Shown here: positions 28,411 through 37,102 of the stretch, piece after piece
How the letters are laid out: every line of letters begins with the position of its first letter
Position numbering within the stretch: the first letter of the stretch is position 1
Origin: Janthinobacterium aquaticum
Lineage (GTDB): Bacteria; Pseudomonadota; Gammaproteobacteria; Burkholderiales; Burkholderiaceae_D
DNA: 64,000 bases
Reading direction: 5' to 3'
Assembly (NCBI RefSeq): GCF_009208565.1
Contig: NZ_WFLK01000004.1
Span: 1-64,000 of the forward strand
The notes under the pieces: generated by a model
What the model was told of the DNA's origin: nothing
Databases searched by the model: none
The model's input: only the letters and a program-made list of their open reading frames with translations
Program-made: the position numbers and the translations under genes

Positions 28411-28502
28411 GGATTACGCTGGCCTTCGGCCAGCTAATCCGACCTACGGCCCTTGGGTGGCGTAGGTCGGATTAGCGGCGGTACGCCGCGTAATCCGACA
28501 AC
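28411..28502. repeat. Pair of inverted REP-like palindromes
   Basis: Two copies of the GTAGGTCGGATTAG...CGTAATCCGACAA element lie head to head, at 28411-28448 (reverse) and 28461-28502 (forward). Each is itself a hairpin. They lie between the convergent pilL and phr genes and could terminate both transcripts. Related copies are at about 34185, 45917-46100 and 56672-56793. Confidence 0.85.
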
Positions 28503-28528
28503 ACTGCCGGCTTGCTAACACCGTCATC

Positions 28529-29998
28529 TCACTGCCCGGCGTCCACCACCTTGACCACCGCATAGCGTTCGAGCGTTTCCTTGCGTGCTTCGTCGTGCTG
28601 CACCAGCGGCAGCGGATAATCGCGGCCCAGCACGATATTGTGCTGCGCGAGCAGCATGCGCGGCACCAGCCAGGGGGCGTGGATGTCCTTGTCGCCCAGC
28701 GCCTTCAACTGCGGCAGGTAGCGGCGGATAAAGCGTCCGGCGCCGTCGAATTTTTCCGACTGTGTAATCGGGTTGAAGATGCGAAAGTACGGTTGCGCAT
28801 CGCAGCCGGACGAAGAGGCCCACTGCCAGCCGCCGTTGTTCGAGGCCAGGTCGAAGTCGTTCAGGTGCAGCGCAAAATAGGCTTCGCCGCGGCGCCAGTC
28901 GATGCCCAGGTCCTTGATCAGGAAACAGGCGGTGACCATGCGCAGGCGGTTGTGCATATAGCCGGTCTGGTTCAGCTGCGCCATGGCCGCGTCGACCAGC
29001 GGATACCCTGTGCGTCCTTCGCACCAGGCGGCGAACAATTCGTCGGCCTCTGGTCCGGTTTCCCAGGCAATCGCATCATAGGCCGGCTTGAAGGCGCTGC
29101 CTTCCACATGCGGGTTCTGGTACAGGATCATGGCGTAGAAATCGCGCCAGATCAGTTCGGCCAGCCACACCGGCGCGCCGTCGCCGCCGCCACCGCGCTC
29201 CATCAGGTCAACCAGGGTACGCACCAGGTAGCGCAGCGAGACGGTGCCAAAGCGCAGATGCGTCGACAGGTAGGATGGCCCCTTTAGTGCCGGAAAGTCG
29301 CGCGCCACGTCGTATTTTTCCACGCGCGTCAGGAACTGCTCGAACAGCTGCGCGCCGCCCGACATGCCGGTCGGAATCGCCAGCTCGGCCAGGTTGCTGG
29401 GCTCGAAACCCAGCTCGGCCAGCGTCGGCAAGGGTGGGGCCGGACTGCGCGGCGGCGCCAGGTGCGCTGCATGCGGCTCGATATCGTATGGCGCCAGGCA
29501 GGCCGGTTCGGCGCGCATTTTCTTCAGCCAGGCGTTCTTGTACGGCGTATAGACGGTATAGGGCTTGCCGGTCTGCGTCAGTACCTCGTTTTTTTCAAAG
29601 ATCACCTGGTCCTTGAAGCTGAACCACAGCCGTGCATCGTCCGTCAACGCCTGTGCCACGGCCGCATCGCGGGCTATTGCCTGCGGTTCATAGTCGTGAT
29701 TGGCGAACACGGCGTCGACACCGAGTTCGGCCGCCAGGCGTGGAATGGCGGTGGCGGCATCGTCGTGCAGCACGATCAGGTCGCCGCCAAGCTGGCGCAG
29801 TTCGCGCGCCAGTTCGGCGATGCTGGCGTGAATGAAGTCCACGCGGCGGTCGCGCCGCGGCAGGCTGTCCAGGATCGCGCTGTCATACACGAAGACGCAA
29901 TGGACGGATTGGCTCTGGCGCAGTGCATGGTGCAAGGCGGCATGGTCAAAAGCGCGCAGGTCGCGGCGGAACCAGACCAGGGAAGTGGAGATTGTCAT
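28529..29998 (-). CDS. phrB: Deoxyribodipyrimidine photolyase (class I CPD)
   Basis: Light-driven repair of cyclobutane pyrimidine dimers using FAD and an antenna chromophore. 489 residues. N-terminal alpha/beta antenna domain (SLVWFRRDLRAFDHAAL). The C-terminal FAD-binding helical domain contains SYLSTHLRFGTVSLR and ELIWRDFYAMIL, then GRTGYPLVDAAMAQLNQTGY, MHNRLRMVTACFLIKDL and LASNNGGWQWASSSGCDAQP, which is diagnostic of class I photolyases. It is transcribed alone, convergent to pilL, with REP elements between them. Confidence 0.95.
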   Translation of the reverse strand: MTISTSLVWFRRDLRAFDHAALHHALRQSQSVHCVFVYDSAILDSLPRRDRRVDFIHASIAELARELRQLGGDLIVLHDDAATAIPRLAAELGVDAVFANHDYEPQAIARDAAVAQALTDDARLWFSFKDQVIFEKNEVLTQTGKPYTVYTPYKNAWLKKMRAEPACLAPYDIEPHAAHLAPPRSPAPPLPTLAELGFEPSNLAELAIPTGMSGGAQLFEQFLTRVEKYDVARDFPALKGPSYLSTHLRFGTVSLRYLVRTLVDLMERGGGGDGAPVWLAELIWRDFYAMILYQNPHVEGSAFKPAYDAIAWETGPEADELFAAWCEGRTGYPLVDAAMAQLNQTGYMHNRLRMVTACFLIKDLGIDWRRGEAYFALHLNDFDLASNNGGWQWASSSGCDAQPYFRIFNPITQSEKFDGAGRFIRRYLPQLKALGDKDIHAPWLVPRMLLAQHNIVLGRDYPLPLVQHDEARKETLERYAVVKVVDAGQ

Positions 29999-30306
29999 TA
30001 TTTAATGATTTTTCTGAGTTTGATGATTTTTTGTCATACAAGGATCAAGAAATGGCGGTTTTTCGCCATACTGCGGGCATTATGGCCGTTCGCGCCGTGC
30101 CATCGGCGTCGCCCCAACGTTAATTCAGTGTAAACTAGCGCCTGACTGGGCGGTGGTGGTCCACCACTTGCGTGCGACAACAAGGCGGCGATCAATTCTA
30201 TAGTGATTGCCCCCAAACGCCGCGCGCGGCGTCACCGCACACTGAAAAAGAAACACAGCAGGGGCAAGCGGTATGTGCAGCGAAGCCCACAGAGAGAATA
30301 TTGCGT
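29999..30306. other. Divergent promoter region between phr and yqgE
   Basis: This 308-bp spacer serves the divergent photolyase and yqgE transcripts. Near phr it is T-rich with two similar TGATTTTT blocks (30005-30030). GTGTAAACTA near 30128-30137 could be a -10 region for yqgE. No gene or stable RNA was recognised. Confidence 0.4.
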
Positions 30307-30954
30307 ATGAAAAAGACCAAGATCGACCACACGCTGCCGGGACATCGATTGATGCAAAGTGCCGGCCAGGGCGCGCCGACTGGCATGTCCACGCTGAACC
30401 TGGCCAACCATTTTCTGATCGCCATGCCGGCGATGCAGGATCCGATTTTCGGCGGCACCGTGGTGTACGTGTGCGAACACAATGAAAACGGCGTGCTCGG
30501 CGTGGTGATCAACAAGCCCACCGACATGACCATGGAGGTGCTGTTCGAACGCATCGACCTGAAACTGGCCGCCGGCAGCGACGCGCCCATCGTGCATGAG
30601 CCGATCATGTTCGGCGGTCCGGTGCAAGATGACCGCGGCTTCGTGCTCCATACGCCCGGCGCGCGCTATTCGTCGTCGCTGACGGTGACCGAGGATGTGG
30701 CGTTTACCACCTCGATCGATGTGCTCGAAGCTGTTGCCAAAGGCGATGGCCCCGAGCGCATGCTCGTTTCCATCGGTTATTCGGGCTGGAGCCCGGGCCA
30801 GCTGGAAGACGAGATCGGCCGCAACGGCTGGCTGACCGTCGGCGCGTCGGCCGATATCCTGTTCGACCTGCCGATTGCCGAGCGCTATGTGGCGGCCATC
30901 AAGTTGCTCGGTATCGACCCGCTGATGCTGGCCTCCGAAGCCGGCCACGCATGA
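30307..30954 (+). CDS. YqgE/AlgH family protein
   Basis: 215-residue cytosolic protein of the conserved UPF0301/DUF179 family, function not established. Family marks: NLANHFLIAMPAMQDPIFGG, VYVCEHNENGVLGVVINKP, and the C-terminal SIGYSGWSPGQLEDEI. ATG 30307 adds about 25 residues before the usual family start; an internal ATG at 30385 (MSTLNLANHF) would give the standard length. The stop overlaps the ruvX start by 4 bp (ATGA), a coupling conserved in many proteobacteria. Confidence 0.92.
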   Translation: MKKTKIDHTLPGHRLMQSAGQGAPTGMSTLNLANHFLIAMPAMQDPIFGGTVVYVCEHNENGVLGVVINKPTDMTMEVLFERIDLKLAAGSDAPIVHEPIMFGGPVQDDRGFVLHTPGARYSSSLTVTEDVAFTTSIDVLEAVAKGDGPERMLVSIGYSGWSPGQLEDEIGRNGWLTVGASADILFDLPIAERYVAAIKLLGIDPLMLASEAGHA

Positions 30955-31349
30955 GCGGCGAGGCCATCGATACCATCCTGGCCTTTGATTTTGGCCTGAA
31001 ACGCATCGGCGTGGCCATCGGCAATACCATGATCTGCCAGGCCAAGCCCCTGAGCGTGATTACGGCCACGGCCAATGAACCGAAGTTTGCCGCGATTGCC
31101 GCCCTGATTGCCGAATGGGGTCCCAGCCGCATCGTGGTGGGTTTGCCCAGCCATCCGGACGGCACCGAGCATGAAATGAGTGCGCGCTGCCGTCGCTTTG
31201 CCAATCAGCTCAACGGGCGCTACAACCTGCCGGTGGAGCTGGTTGACGAGCGCTATTCGTCGGCCGTGATTGCCGCCAAGCGCGGCGACGTGATCGATGA
31301 CAAGGCCGCCGCCATTATCTTGCAACAGTATTTTGACGCGAACTTCTGA
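30951..31349 (+). CDS. ruvX: RuvX/YqgF Holliday-junction-resolvase-like RNase
   Basis: 132-residue RNase H-fold protein implicated in 16S rRNA 5'-end maturation (YqgF) and homologous to Holliday junction resolvases. The N-terminal catalytic strand is ILAFDFGLKRIGVAIGN with its Asp; the middle has IVVGLPSHPDGTEHEMS; the C-terminal part is LVDERYSSAVI with the conserved Glu/Arg. Translationally coupled to yqgE; pyrR follows after 4 bp. Confidence 0.93.
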   Translation: MSGEAIDTILAFDFGLKRIGVAIGNTMICQAKPLSVITATANEPKFAAIAALIAEWGPSRIVVGLPSHPDGTEHEMSARCRRFANQLNGRYNLPVELVDERYSSAVIAAKRGDVIDDKAAAIILQQYFDANF

Positions 31350-31353
31350 ACCC

Positions 31354-31866
31354 ATGCCCACAACTCTGAATCCTTCCCAACTCGACGCCGAGGCGCTGTA
31401 CTCGGTGCTGCTGCAGCAAGTGAAAACCGGCCTGGCCGGGGTGGCCAATGTCGCCATCGTCGGCATCCACTCGGGCGGCGCCTGGCTGGCCGAGCGCCTG
31501 GCGCGCGACCTGGACCTGGCCGACCGCCTGGGTGTGCTTGACGTGTCTTTCTACCGCGACGATTTTGCGCAGAAAGGCCTGCACGCCGACGTCAAACCGA
31601 CCCAGATCAACTTCGAAGTGGCCGGCGCCACCATTCTGCTGGTTGACGATGTGCTCTACACGGGCCGCACCACGCGCGCTGCGATCAACGAACTGTTCGA
31701 CTATGGCCGTCCGGCCAAGATCATGCTGGCCGCGCTGGTTGACCGCGGCGAACGCCAGCTGCCGGTGGCCGCCGATTTCGTGGCCGCCTTCACGACCGTG
31801 CCGCCGGGCCAGGCGCTGGTCCTCAAGCAGGCCGACACCGGAACCTTCACGCTTACCTTGGCTTAA
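31354..31866 (+). CDS. pyrR: PyrR, uracil phosphoribosyltransferase / pyr regulator
   Basis: 170-residue type I phosphoribosyltransferase. The PRPP-binding loop is ILLVDDVLYTGRTTRAA, and the C-terminal region VAAFTTVPPGQALVL resembles other proteobacterial PyrR proteins. In Bacillus, PyrR binds pyr leader RNA; in proteobacteria the regulatory role is less clear and no pyr attenuator was seen here. ATG 31354 follows the ruvX stop by 4 bp; an overlapping upstream frame adds residues unlike the family. It precedes pyrB by 9 bp. Confidence 0.9.
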   Translation: MPTTLNPSQLDAEALYSVLLQQVKTGLAGVANVAIVGIHSGGAWLAERLARDLDLADRLGVLDVSFYRDDFAQKGLHADVKPTQINFEVAGATILLVDDVLYTGRTTRAAINELFDYGRPAKIMLAALVDRGERQLPVAADFVAAFTTVPPGQALVLKQADTGTFTLTLA

Positions 31867-31875
31867 CTACCCACC

Positions 31876-32841
31876 ATGCTCAATCCGCAACTGAACAAAC
31901 ACGGCGAACTGCAACACCTGTTGACCATCGAAGGCCTGCCGAAGTCTATCGTCAACCATATCCTCGACACCGCCTCGTCGTTTGTCGGCATTTCCGACCG
32001 CGACGTCAAGAAAGTGCCGCTGATGCGCGGCAAAAGTGTTTTCAACCTGTTCTTTGAAAACTCCACGCGCACCCGCACCACCTTCGAGATCGCTGCCAAG
32101 CGCCTGTCGGCTGACGTGATCAACCTCAATATCCAGGCTTCTTCGGCCAGCAAGGGCGAATCGCTGCTCGACACCATCGACAACCTGTCGGCCATGCATG
32201 CCGACATGTTCGTGGTGCGCCATGCGCAGTCGGGCGCGCCATACCTGATCGCCAAGCACCTGATCGACACCAAACAGCCGCATGTCCACGTGGTCAACGC
32301 CGGCGACGGCCGCCACGCGCACCCGACCCAGGGCCTGCTCGACATGTACACCATCCGTCACTACAAGAAGGACTTCACCAACCTGACGGTGGCCATCGTC
32401 GGCGATATCCTGCACAGCCGCGTGGCGCGCTCGGACATCCACGCCCTGACCACCCTGGGCGTACCGGAAGTGCGCGCCATCGGCCCGCACACGCTGCTGC
32501 CGGGCGGTCTCGATCAGATGGGTGTGCGCACCTTTACCAATATGGAAGAGGGCCTGAAGGGCGTCGATGTGATCATCATGCTGCGCCTGCAAAACGAGCG
32601 CATGAGCGGCGCGCTGCTGCCGTCGGCGCAGGAGTATTTCAAGAGCTACGGCCTGACGCCCGAGCGCCTGGCCCTGGCCAAGCCGGACGCCATCGTCATG
32701 CATCCGGGGCCGATGAACCGCGGCGTCGAAATCGACTCGGCGGTGGCTGACGGCCCGCAGGCAGTGATTCTGCCGCAGGTCACTTTCGGGATCGCCGTGC
32801 GCATGGCGGTCATGAGTATTTTGGCTGGTAATCAGGGCTGA
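31876..32841 (+). CDS. pyrB: Aspartate carbamoyltransferase catalytic subunit
   Basis: Condenses carbamoyl phosphate and aspartate, the committed step of UMP synthesis. 321 residues. The carbamoyl-phosphate motif [13 protein letters not shown] is intact, as are [12 protein letters not shown] and the HPTQ motif in [14 protein letters not shown], and the C-terminal [11 protein letters not shown]. It is followed immediately by the pyrC' gene. In Pseudomonas such pairs form a PyrB-PyrC' dodecamer without PyrI, and no pyrI is seen here. Confidence 0.97.
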   Translation: MLNPQLNKHGELQHLLTIEGLPKSIVNHILDTASSFVGISDRDVKKVPLMRGKSVFNLFFENSTRTRTTFEIAAKRLSADVINLNIQASSASKGESLLDTIDNLSAMHADMFVVRHAQSGAPYLIAKHLIDTKQPHVHVVNAGDGRHAHPTQGLLDMYTIRHYKKDFTNLTVAIVGDILHSRVARSDIHALTTLGVPEVRAIGPHTLLPGGLDQMGVRTFTNMEEGLKGVDVIIMLRLQNERMSGALLPSAQEYFKSYGLTPERLALAKPDAIVMHPGPMNRGVEIDSAVADGPQAVILPQVTFGIAVRMAVMSILAGNQG

Positions 32842-32864
32842 TGGCCAGGGAACGAGAAGCAAGC

Positions 32865-34166
32865 ATGACGACACTACATATCAAGAACGGCCATCTGATC
32901 GATCCGGCCAACGGCATCGACGCCCTGCAGGACCTGTTTATCGCTGACGGCAAGGTAGCAGCCATCGGCGCTGCACCAGCCGGCTTCGTGGCTGACACCA
33001 CCTTTGACGCGGCCGGCCTGGTGGTTTCACCCGGCCTGGTCGACCTGTCGGCGCGCCTGCGCGAGCCAGGCTACGAATACAAGGCCACGCTGGAGTCGGA
33101 ACTGCAGGCAGCATTGCAAGGCGGCGTGACCAGCCTGGTATGCCCGCCCGACACCGACCCGGTACTGGACGAACCGGGCCTGGTCGAGATGCTGAAATAC
33201 CGTGCCAAGACGCAGAACAAGGCCCATGTCCATCCGCTGGGCGCATTGACGATGGGCCTGAAAGGCCAGTCGCTGACCGAGATGGCCGAACTGACCGAAG
33301 CGGGCTGCATCGGCTTTGCGCAGGCCGAGGAGCCAATCGAAGACACCACCGTGCTGCTGCGCGCCATGCAGTATGCGAACACCTTTGGCTACACCGTCTG
33401 GCTGCGTCCGCAGGACCCGCATATCGGCCGAGGCGGCATCGCCCACAGCGGCCCGCTGGCGTCGCGCCTGGGCCTGTCGGGTGTGCCGGTGATGTCGGAA
33501 ACCATCGCGCTGCACACGATTTTCGAACTGATGCGCGCCACCGGCGCCAGGGTCCACCTGTGCCGCATTTCCTCAGGCGCCGGCCTGGAACTGATCCGCG
33601 CCGCCAAAGCCGAAGGCCTGCCCGTTACCTGCGATGTGGGCGTGCACCATGCACATCTGACCGACGCCGATATCGGCTTTTTCGACCCGAACGCGCGCGT
33701 CACGCCGCCGTTTCGCAGCCAGCGTGACCGCGACGCGATCCGCGCCGCACTGCTCGACGGCACGGTCGACGCCATGTGTTCGGACCATACGCCGGTCGAC
33801 GACGATGAAAAGCTGCTGCCGTTCGGCGAAGCCTCGCCAGGCGCCACCGGCCTGGAACTGTTGCTGTCGCTGGCGCTGAAATGGGCCGACGACTACGCGC
33901 AGGTGCAGTCGCCGCAAGGCGCCCGCCCGCTGGCGCGCGCAGTGGCCAAGGTGACCTCGGATGCCGCGCGCGTGGCCGGCATCGCCGCCGGTAGCCTGGC
34001 TGTTGGCGAGGCAGCCGATATCTGCGTATTCGACCCGGCCGCGCGCTGGACCGTGTCACCGTCTTCGCTGGCCAGCCAGGGCAAGCATACGCCGTTCCTG
34101 GGCTATGAACTGTCCGGCGTTGTCAGGGCCACCATCGTCGGTGGACAGGTGGCGTTTCAACGCTGA
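32865..34166 (+). CDS. pyrC': Non-catalytic dihydroorotase homologue PyrC'
   Basis: 433-residue amidohydrolase-fold protein. Active dihydroorotases have PGLVDxHxHxREPG; here it reads PGLVDLSARLREPG, with Ser62 and Arg64 replacing both zinc ligands. VHICHxS reads VHLCRIS, while DHTP near the C-terminus is kept. This is the pattern of the inactive PyrC' that stabilises PyrB in Pseudomonas and related bacteria, so a separate active PyrC should exist elsewhere. The ATG at 32865 (MTTLHIKNGHLIDP) fits the family; ATG 32841, overlapping the pyrB stop, would add 8 residues. Confidence 0.92.
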   Translation: MTTLHIKNGHLIDPANGIDALQDLFIADGKVAAIGAAPAGFVADTTFDAAGLVVSPGLVDLSARLREPGYEYKATLESELQAALQGGVTSLVCPPDTDPVLDEPGLVEMLKYRAKTQNKAHVHPLGALTMGLKGQSLTEMAELTEAGCIGFAQAEEPIEDTTVLLRAMQYANTFGYTVWLRPQDPHIGRGGIAHSGPLASRLGLSGVPVMSETIALHTIFELMRATGARVHLCRISSGAGLELIRAAKAEGLPVTCDVGVHHAHLTDADIGFFDPNARVTPPFRSQRDRDAIRAALLDGTVDAMCSDHTPVDDDEKLLPFGEASPGATGLELLLSLALKWADDYAQVQSPQGARPLARAVAKVTSDAARVAGIAAGSLAVGEAADICVFDPAARWTVSPSSLASQGKHTPFLGYELSGVVRATIVGGQVAFQR

Positions 34167-34184
34167 TTGCAGCTTGTCGTTAGC

Positions 34185-34219
34185 CGTAGGTCGGATTAGC
34201 GGCACGCGTAATCCGACAA
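34185..34219. repeat. REP-like palindrome
   Basis: A single forward copy of CGTAGGTCGGATTAGC...CGTAATCCGACAA lies 18 bp after pyrC' and before plsC. It is the same family as the copies at 28411, 45917 and 56672. It may attenuate read-through into plsC. Confidence 0.85.
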
Positions 34220-34306
34220 GCCTGTGGCAATTCCTGCCGGCTTGCGCCGGGCCTGGCAGCCCGGCCAGGCCAGCCTACGCGGCCTTGCTCTCAACTTTGG
34301 TGTGAT

Positions 34307-35050
34307 TTGAAACTTCTGCTTACCTGGCGCCTTGCGCGCGTTGCCCTGCACCTGGCCATCGGCATGACCAAAAGCCTGGTGCTGTTTCCCTGGCTCGATG
34401 TGGCGGGGCGCAACCGGCGCATCCGCGCCTGGTCGCGTCAGCTGCTGGCCATCTGTAACGTCACCGTGCAGGCCTCAGGCAGCCATGCCGGCGCGCTTGA
34501 CCACTGCCTGGTGGTGGCCAATCACGTGTCCTGGCTCGATATCTTCGTGATCGATGCGGTGCATCCCTGCCGCTTTGTCGCCAAGGCCGAGATCCGTTCA
34601 TGGCCGATACTGGGCTGGCTGGCGGCGCGCGCCGGCACCATCTTTATTTCCCGTGGCAGCAAGCGCGACCTGCGCAAGATTTTCCAGGGGCTGGTCGATA
34701 AACTCAAGGATGGCGAACGCGTGGGCGTGTTCCCGGAAGGGACCACCGCCGCGCAGGGGCAGCTGCTGCCGTTTCACGCCAATCTGTTTGAAGCGGCCAT
34801 CGACGCCGGGGCGCCGGTGCAGCCGTTTGCCGTGTCCTATGTCGATGCGCAGGGCCGGCCGCACGACTCGATTGATTTCATTGGCGAGATGACCTTTGCA
34901 CAAAGCATGGTGCGCATCCTGTGCGGCAGGCCGGTGATTGCTCGCCTGGAATGCCTGGCGCCGATCGATACGGTCGGTACGCACCGGCGCGAACTGGCGC
35001 TGGCGGCGCATGCCGCCGTGGCCAATTCGCTGGGTGTTGCTACCGCTTGA
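34307..35050 (+). CDS. plsC: 1-acyl-sn-glycerol-3-phosphate acyltransferase
   Basis: Inner-membrane enzyme that acylates lysophosphatidic acid to phosphatidic acid. 247 residues. An N-terminal hydrophobic segment precedes the catalytic HX4D motif in VANHVSWLDIFVID, and the substrate motif is GVFPEGTTAAQG. It starts at TTG 34307 (LKLLLTWRL); there is no nearby in-frame ATG of better position. It is one of two PlsC-type paralogues in the window (the other is at 47124). Confidence 0.88.
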   Translation: MKLLLTWRLARVALHLAIGMTKSLVLFPWLDVAGRNRRIRAWSRQLLAICNVTVQASGSHAGALDHCLVVANHVSWLDIFVIDAVHPCRFVAKAEIRSWPILGWLAARAGTIFISRGSKRDLRKIFQGLVDKLKDGERVGVFPEGTTAAQGQLLPFHANLFEAAIDAGAPVQPFAVSYVDAQGRPHDSIDFIGEMTFAQSMVRILCGRPVIARLECLAPIDTVGTHRRELALAAHAAVANSLGVATA

Positions 35051-35061
35051 TCAGTGTTTAA

Positions 35062-35838
35062 TCAGCGTTTCAAATGCAGCCAGCGTGCATGGGCGGCGCG
35101 GGCCAGGTAGTCGAGCAAAAAACCCAGTATGCCGATCAGCACGATGGCGGCCATCAGTTCCGAATACGCGAGACGGTCGCGCGTATCGAGGATAAAGTAG
35201 CCCAGCCCAGCCGATACGCCCAGCATCTCGGCCGGTACCAGCACGATCCAGATTATGCCGATGGCCAGGCGCACGCCGGTCAGGATATCGGCGGTAATGC
35301 CGGGCAAAATCACCTTGAACACAATTTCGCTGCGCGTGGCCGACAGGCTCCTGGCCAGCAGCAGCCAGTTCGGATCGAGCCGCGCCACGCCGGCTGCGGT
35401 ATTGAGCATGATCGGCCAGACGGCCGCAAACGCCAGCAGGAAATACACGGGTGCATTGCCCACGCCCAGCACCATCACGGCTATCGGCATCCACGACAGC
35501 GGCGAGACCATGCGCAGCAGCTGAAACAGCGGCATGGCGGCGCCGGAAAAGCTTTTCGACATGGCCACCAGCACGCCCAGCGGCACGCCGATGACGATGG
35601 CCAGCCCCAGTCCGACGCCGACGCGCTGCAGGCTGAGCAGCACGTGCAGCCAGATATCAGACCCTGTCACCAGCTCGCGCAGCGCCAGCACAGTGGGCAG
35701 CGGCGCAAAGGCAGCACCGATCGGCGTCGATTTTTCCAGCGCCGAGACACCTAGCGACCATAGCCCGACAGCCACGGCCAGGCCGACCAGGGGCAGGCCC
35801 AGACGCGTCCACGCCCGGGTCAACATCTTGTCCGCCAT
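35062..35838 (-). CDS. ABC transporter permease (SsuC/TauC/NrtB type)
   Basis: 258-residue inner-membrane permease with about six transmembrane helices and the binding-protein-dependent loop region VARLDPNWLLLARSLSATRSEI, where the conserved EAA-like Ala-Arg-Leu-Gly element sits. Its start codon overlaps the stop of the solute-binding-protein gene (ATGA). With the ATPase and binding protein it forms an importer of the nitrate/sulfonate/taurine class; the substrate is not known. It is the last gene of the minus-strand cluster. Confidence 0.88.
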   Translation of the reverse strand: MADKMLTRAWTRLGLPLVGLAVAVGLWSLGVSALEKSTPIGAAFAPLPTVLALRELVTGSDIWLHVLLSLQRVGVGLGLAIVIGVPLGVLVAMSKSFSGAAMPLFQLLRMVSPLSWMPIAVMVLGVGNAPVYFLLAFAAVWPIMLNTAAGVARLDPNWLLLARSLSATRSEIVFKVILPGITADILTGVRLAIGIIWIVLVPAEMLGVSAGLGYFILDTRDRLAYSELMAAIVLIGILGFLLDYLARAAHARWLHLKR

Positions 35839-37082
35839 CAGACCGCCACGGTTTCAGTGCGCATCAGGTTGGCCGGCAGGCCGAATACGGACGGGCCGCC
35901 AACGCTGTTGATGGCCTTGCGCATAAAGCGGTCGTCAACCAGGTCGCGCGCAGCGAACTTCGGATTGAGCTTGGTGAGGAAGCTGGTGTCGCCCTCCACT
36001 TTGGTGCGGCCGATGGCGCGCACCAGTTCTTCCGTGTACGAGGCAAACGGGTAGGGCTGGAAGTCGATGCGGCGCTGCTGCCAGTCCTTGTGCACGATCA
36101 GGCCCTTTTTCTCGTAGGTGGCATAGTCGGTGGTGGCCAGTACCTTGGTCAGCACCTGCAGCGGGTGCGGCGTGTAGCGGTGCTCGCCCGAATTGGCCAG
36201 CAGCTTGGCAGTGTCGACCTGGTTCGAACGCGTCCACAGCTGCGCCTTGACGATGGCGTTGGTGACCTTCTGCGCCCATTCGGGGCGGGTGGTGATGTCG
36301 CGCTCGGACAGGAACGTCACGCAGCAGGCATGGTTTTTCCACACGTCGCCCGAAAAGCGCAGGATCTTGCCGATGCCGGCGTTTTCCGCCGCTGCATTGA
36401 AGGGCTCGGCCACGATATAGCCTGCAATGGCCTTGCTGGCCAGCGCCGACACCATCTCGGCTGGCGCCAGCACGATCAGGTTGACTTCATTGGCCTTGAT
36501 CGGTGCGTTGCGCGGACGGGTGACGGCCGTCAGGCCATTGGCAGTCAGTATCTGCTGCAGCAGGATATTGTGGATCGAATACCAGAACGGGATCGCAAAC
36601 GTGCTGCCGCCCAGGTCGGACACCTTGTTGATGTTGTTGGCCACCGTCAGCGCCGAGCCGTTGACGTGGTTCCAGGCCACCACCTTGGCCGGGAATTTCG
36701 AGCCATAGCGCACCCACAGCGTGGCTGGTGAAAGCAAGTGAATCACGTTGACCTGGCCGGCCACAAAGGCTTCGACGATCTGCGCCCAGCTGCGGAACAT
36801 GCGCGGCGTTTCCGCCTGCAGGCCTTCGGCTTCGAACATCTTGCGCGCGTGCGCCACCAGCAGCGGGGTGGCGTCGGTAATCGGCAGATAGCCGATTTTC
36901 ACCGGCTGGTCGTCGCCCTTAGGTCCCTGCTGGGCCATCGCGTCGCCGGCAAACAGCAGCGGCGAGGCCACGCTGGCCGTGGCCAGCGCGGACAGGCGCA
37001 GGAAGTCGCGGCGGGTCAGGCCGCAATCGCAGTCCGACGAAGCGCAGATATGCAGCGGTTTGTCTTTTGGGGTGTCTATCAT
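35838..37082 (-). CDS. ABC transporter substrate-binding protein with Tat signal
   Basis: 414-residue periplasmic binding protein of the NrtA/SsuA/THI5-like class. The twin-arginine signal is GLTRRDFLRLSALATA, with probable cleavage after AMA near residue 50. The segment before it is unusually cysteine-rich (HICASSDCDC: Cys13, 18, 20). The mature part shows VKIGYLPITDATPLLVAHA and GGSTFAIPFWYSIHNILL, typical of this class. ATG 37082 lies 20 bp after the ATPase gene. The substrate may be a sulfonate or similar compound, judging from the flavoprotein neighbour; this is inference. Confidence 0.88.
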   Translation of the reverse strand: MIDTPKDKPLHICASSDCDCGLTRRDFLRLSALATASVASPLLFAGDAMAQQGPKGDDQPVKIGYLPITDATPLLVAHARKMFEAEGLQAETPRMFRSWAQIVEAFVAGQVNVIHLLSPATLWVRYGSKFPAKVVAWNHVNGSALTVANNINKVSDLGGSTFAIPFWYSIHNILLQQILTANGLTAVTRPRNAPIKANEVNLIVLAPAEMVSALASKAIAGYIVAEPFNAAAENAGIGKILRFSGDVWKNHACCVTFLSERDITTRPEWAQKVTNAIVKAQLWTRSNQVDTAKLLANSGEHRYTPHPLQVLTKVLATTDYATYEKKGLIVHKDWQQRRIDFQPYPFASYTEELVRAIGRTKVEGDTSFLTKLNPKFAARDLVDDRFMRKAINSVGGPSVFGLPANLMRTETVAV

Positions 37083-37102
37083 CGTAAGGTCCCGTTCATG
37101 GT

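Noticed and set aside
30034-30216. Small minus-strand frame between phr and yqgE
   Set aside because: No RBS, no motif, and it overlaps the likely yqgE promoter.
32841-32864. pyrC' start at the ATG overlapping the pyrB stop
   Set aside because: The ATG at 32865 matches the family start; the 8 extra residues have no parallel, though coupling from 32841 cannot be excluded.
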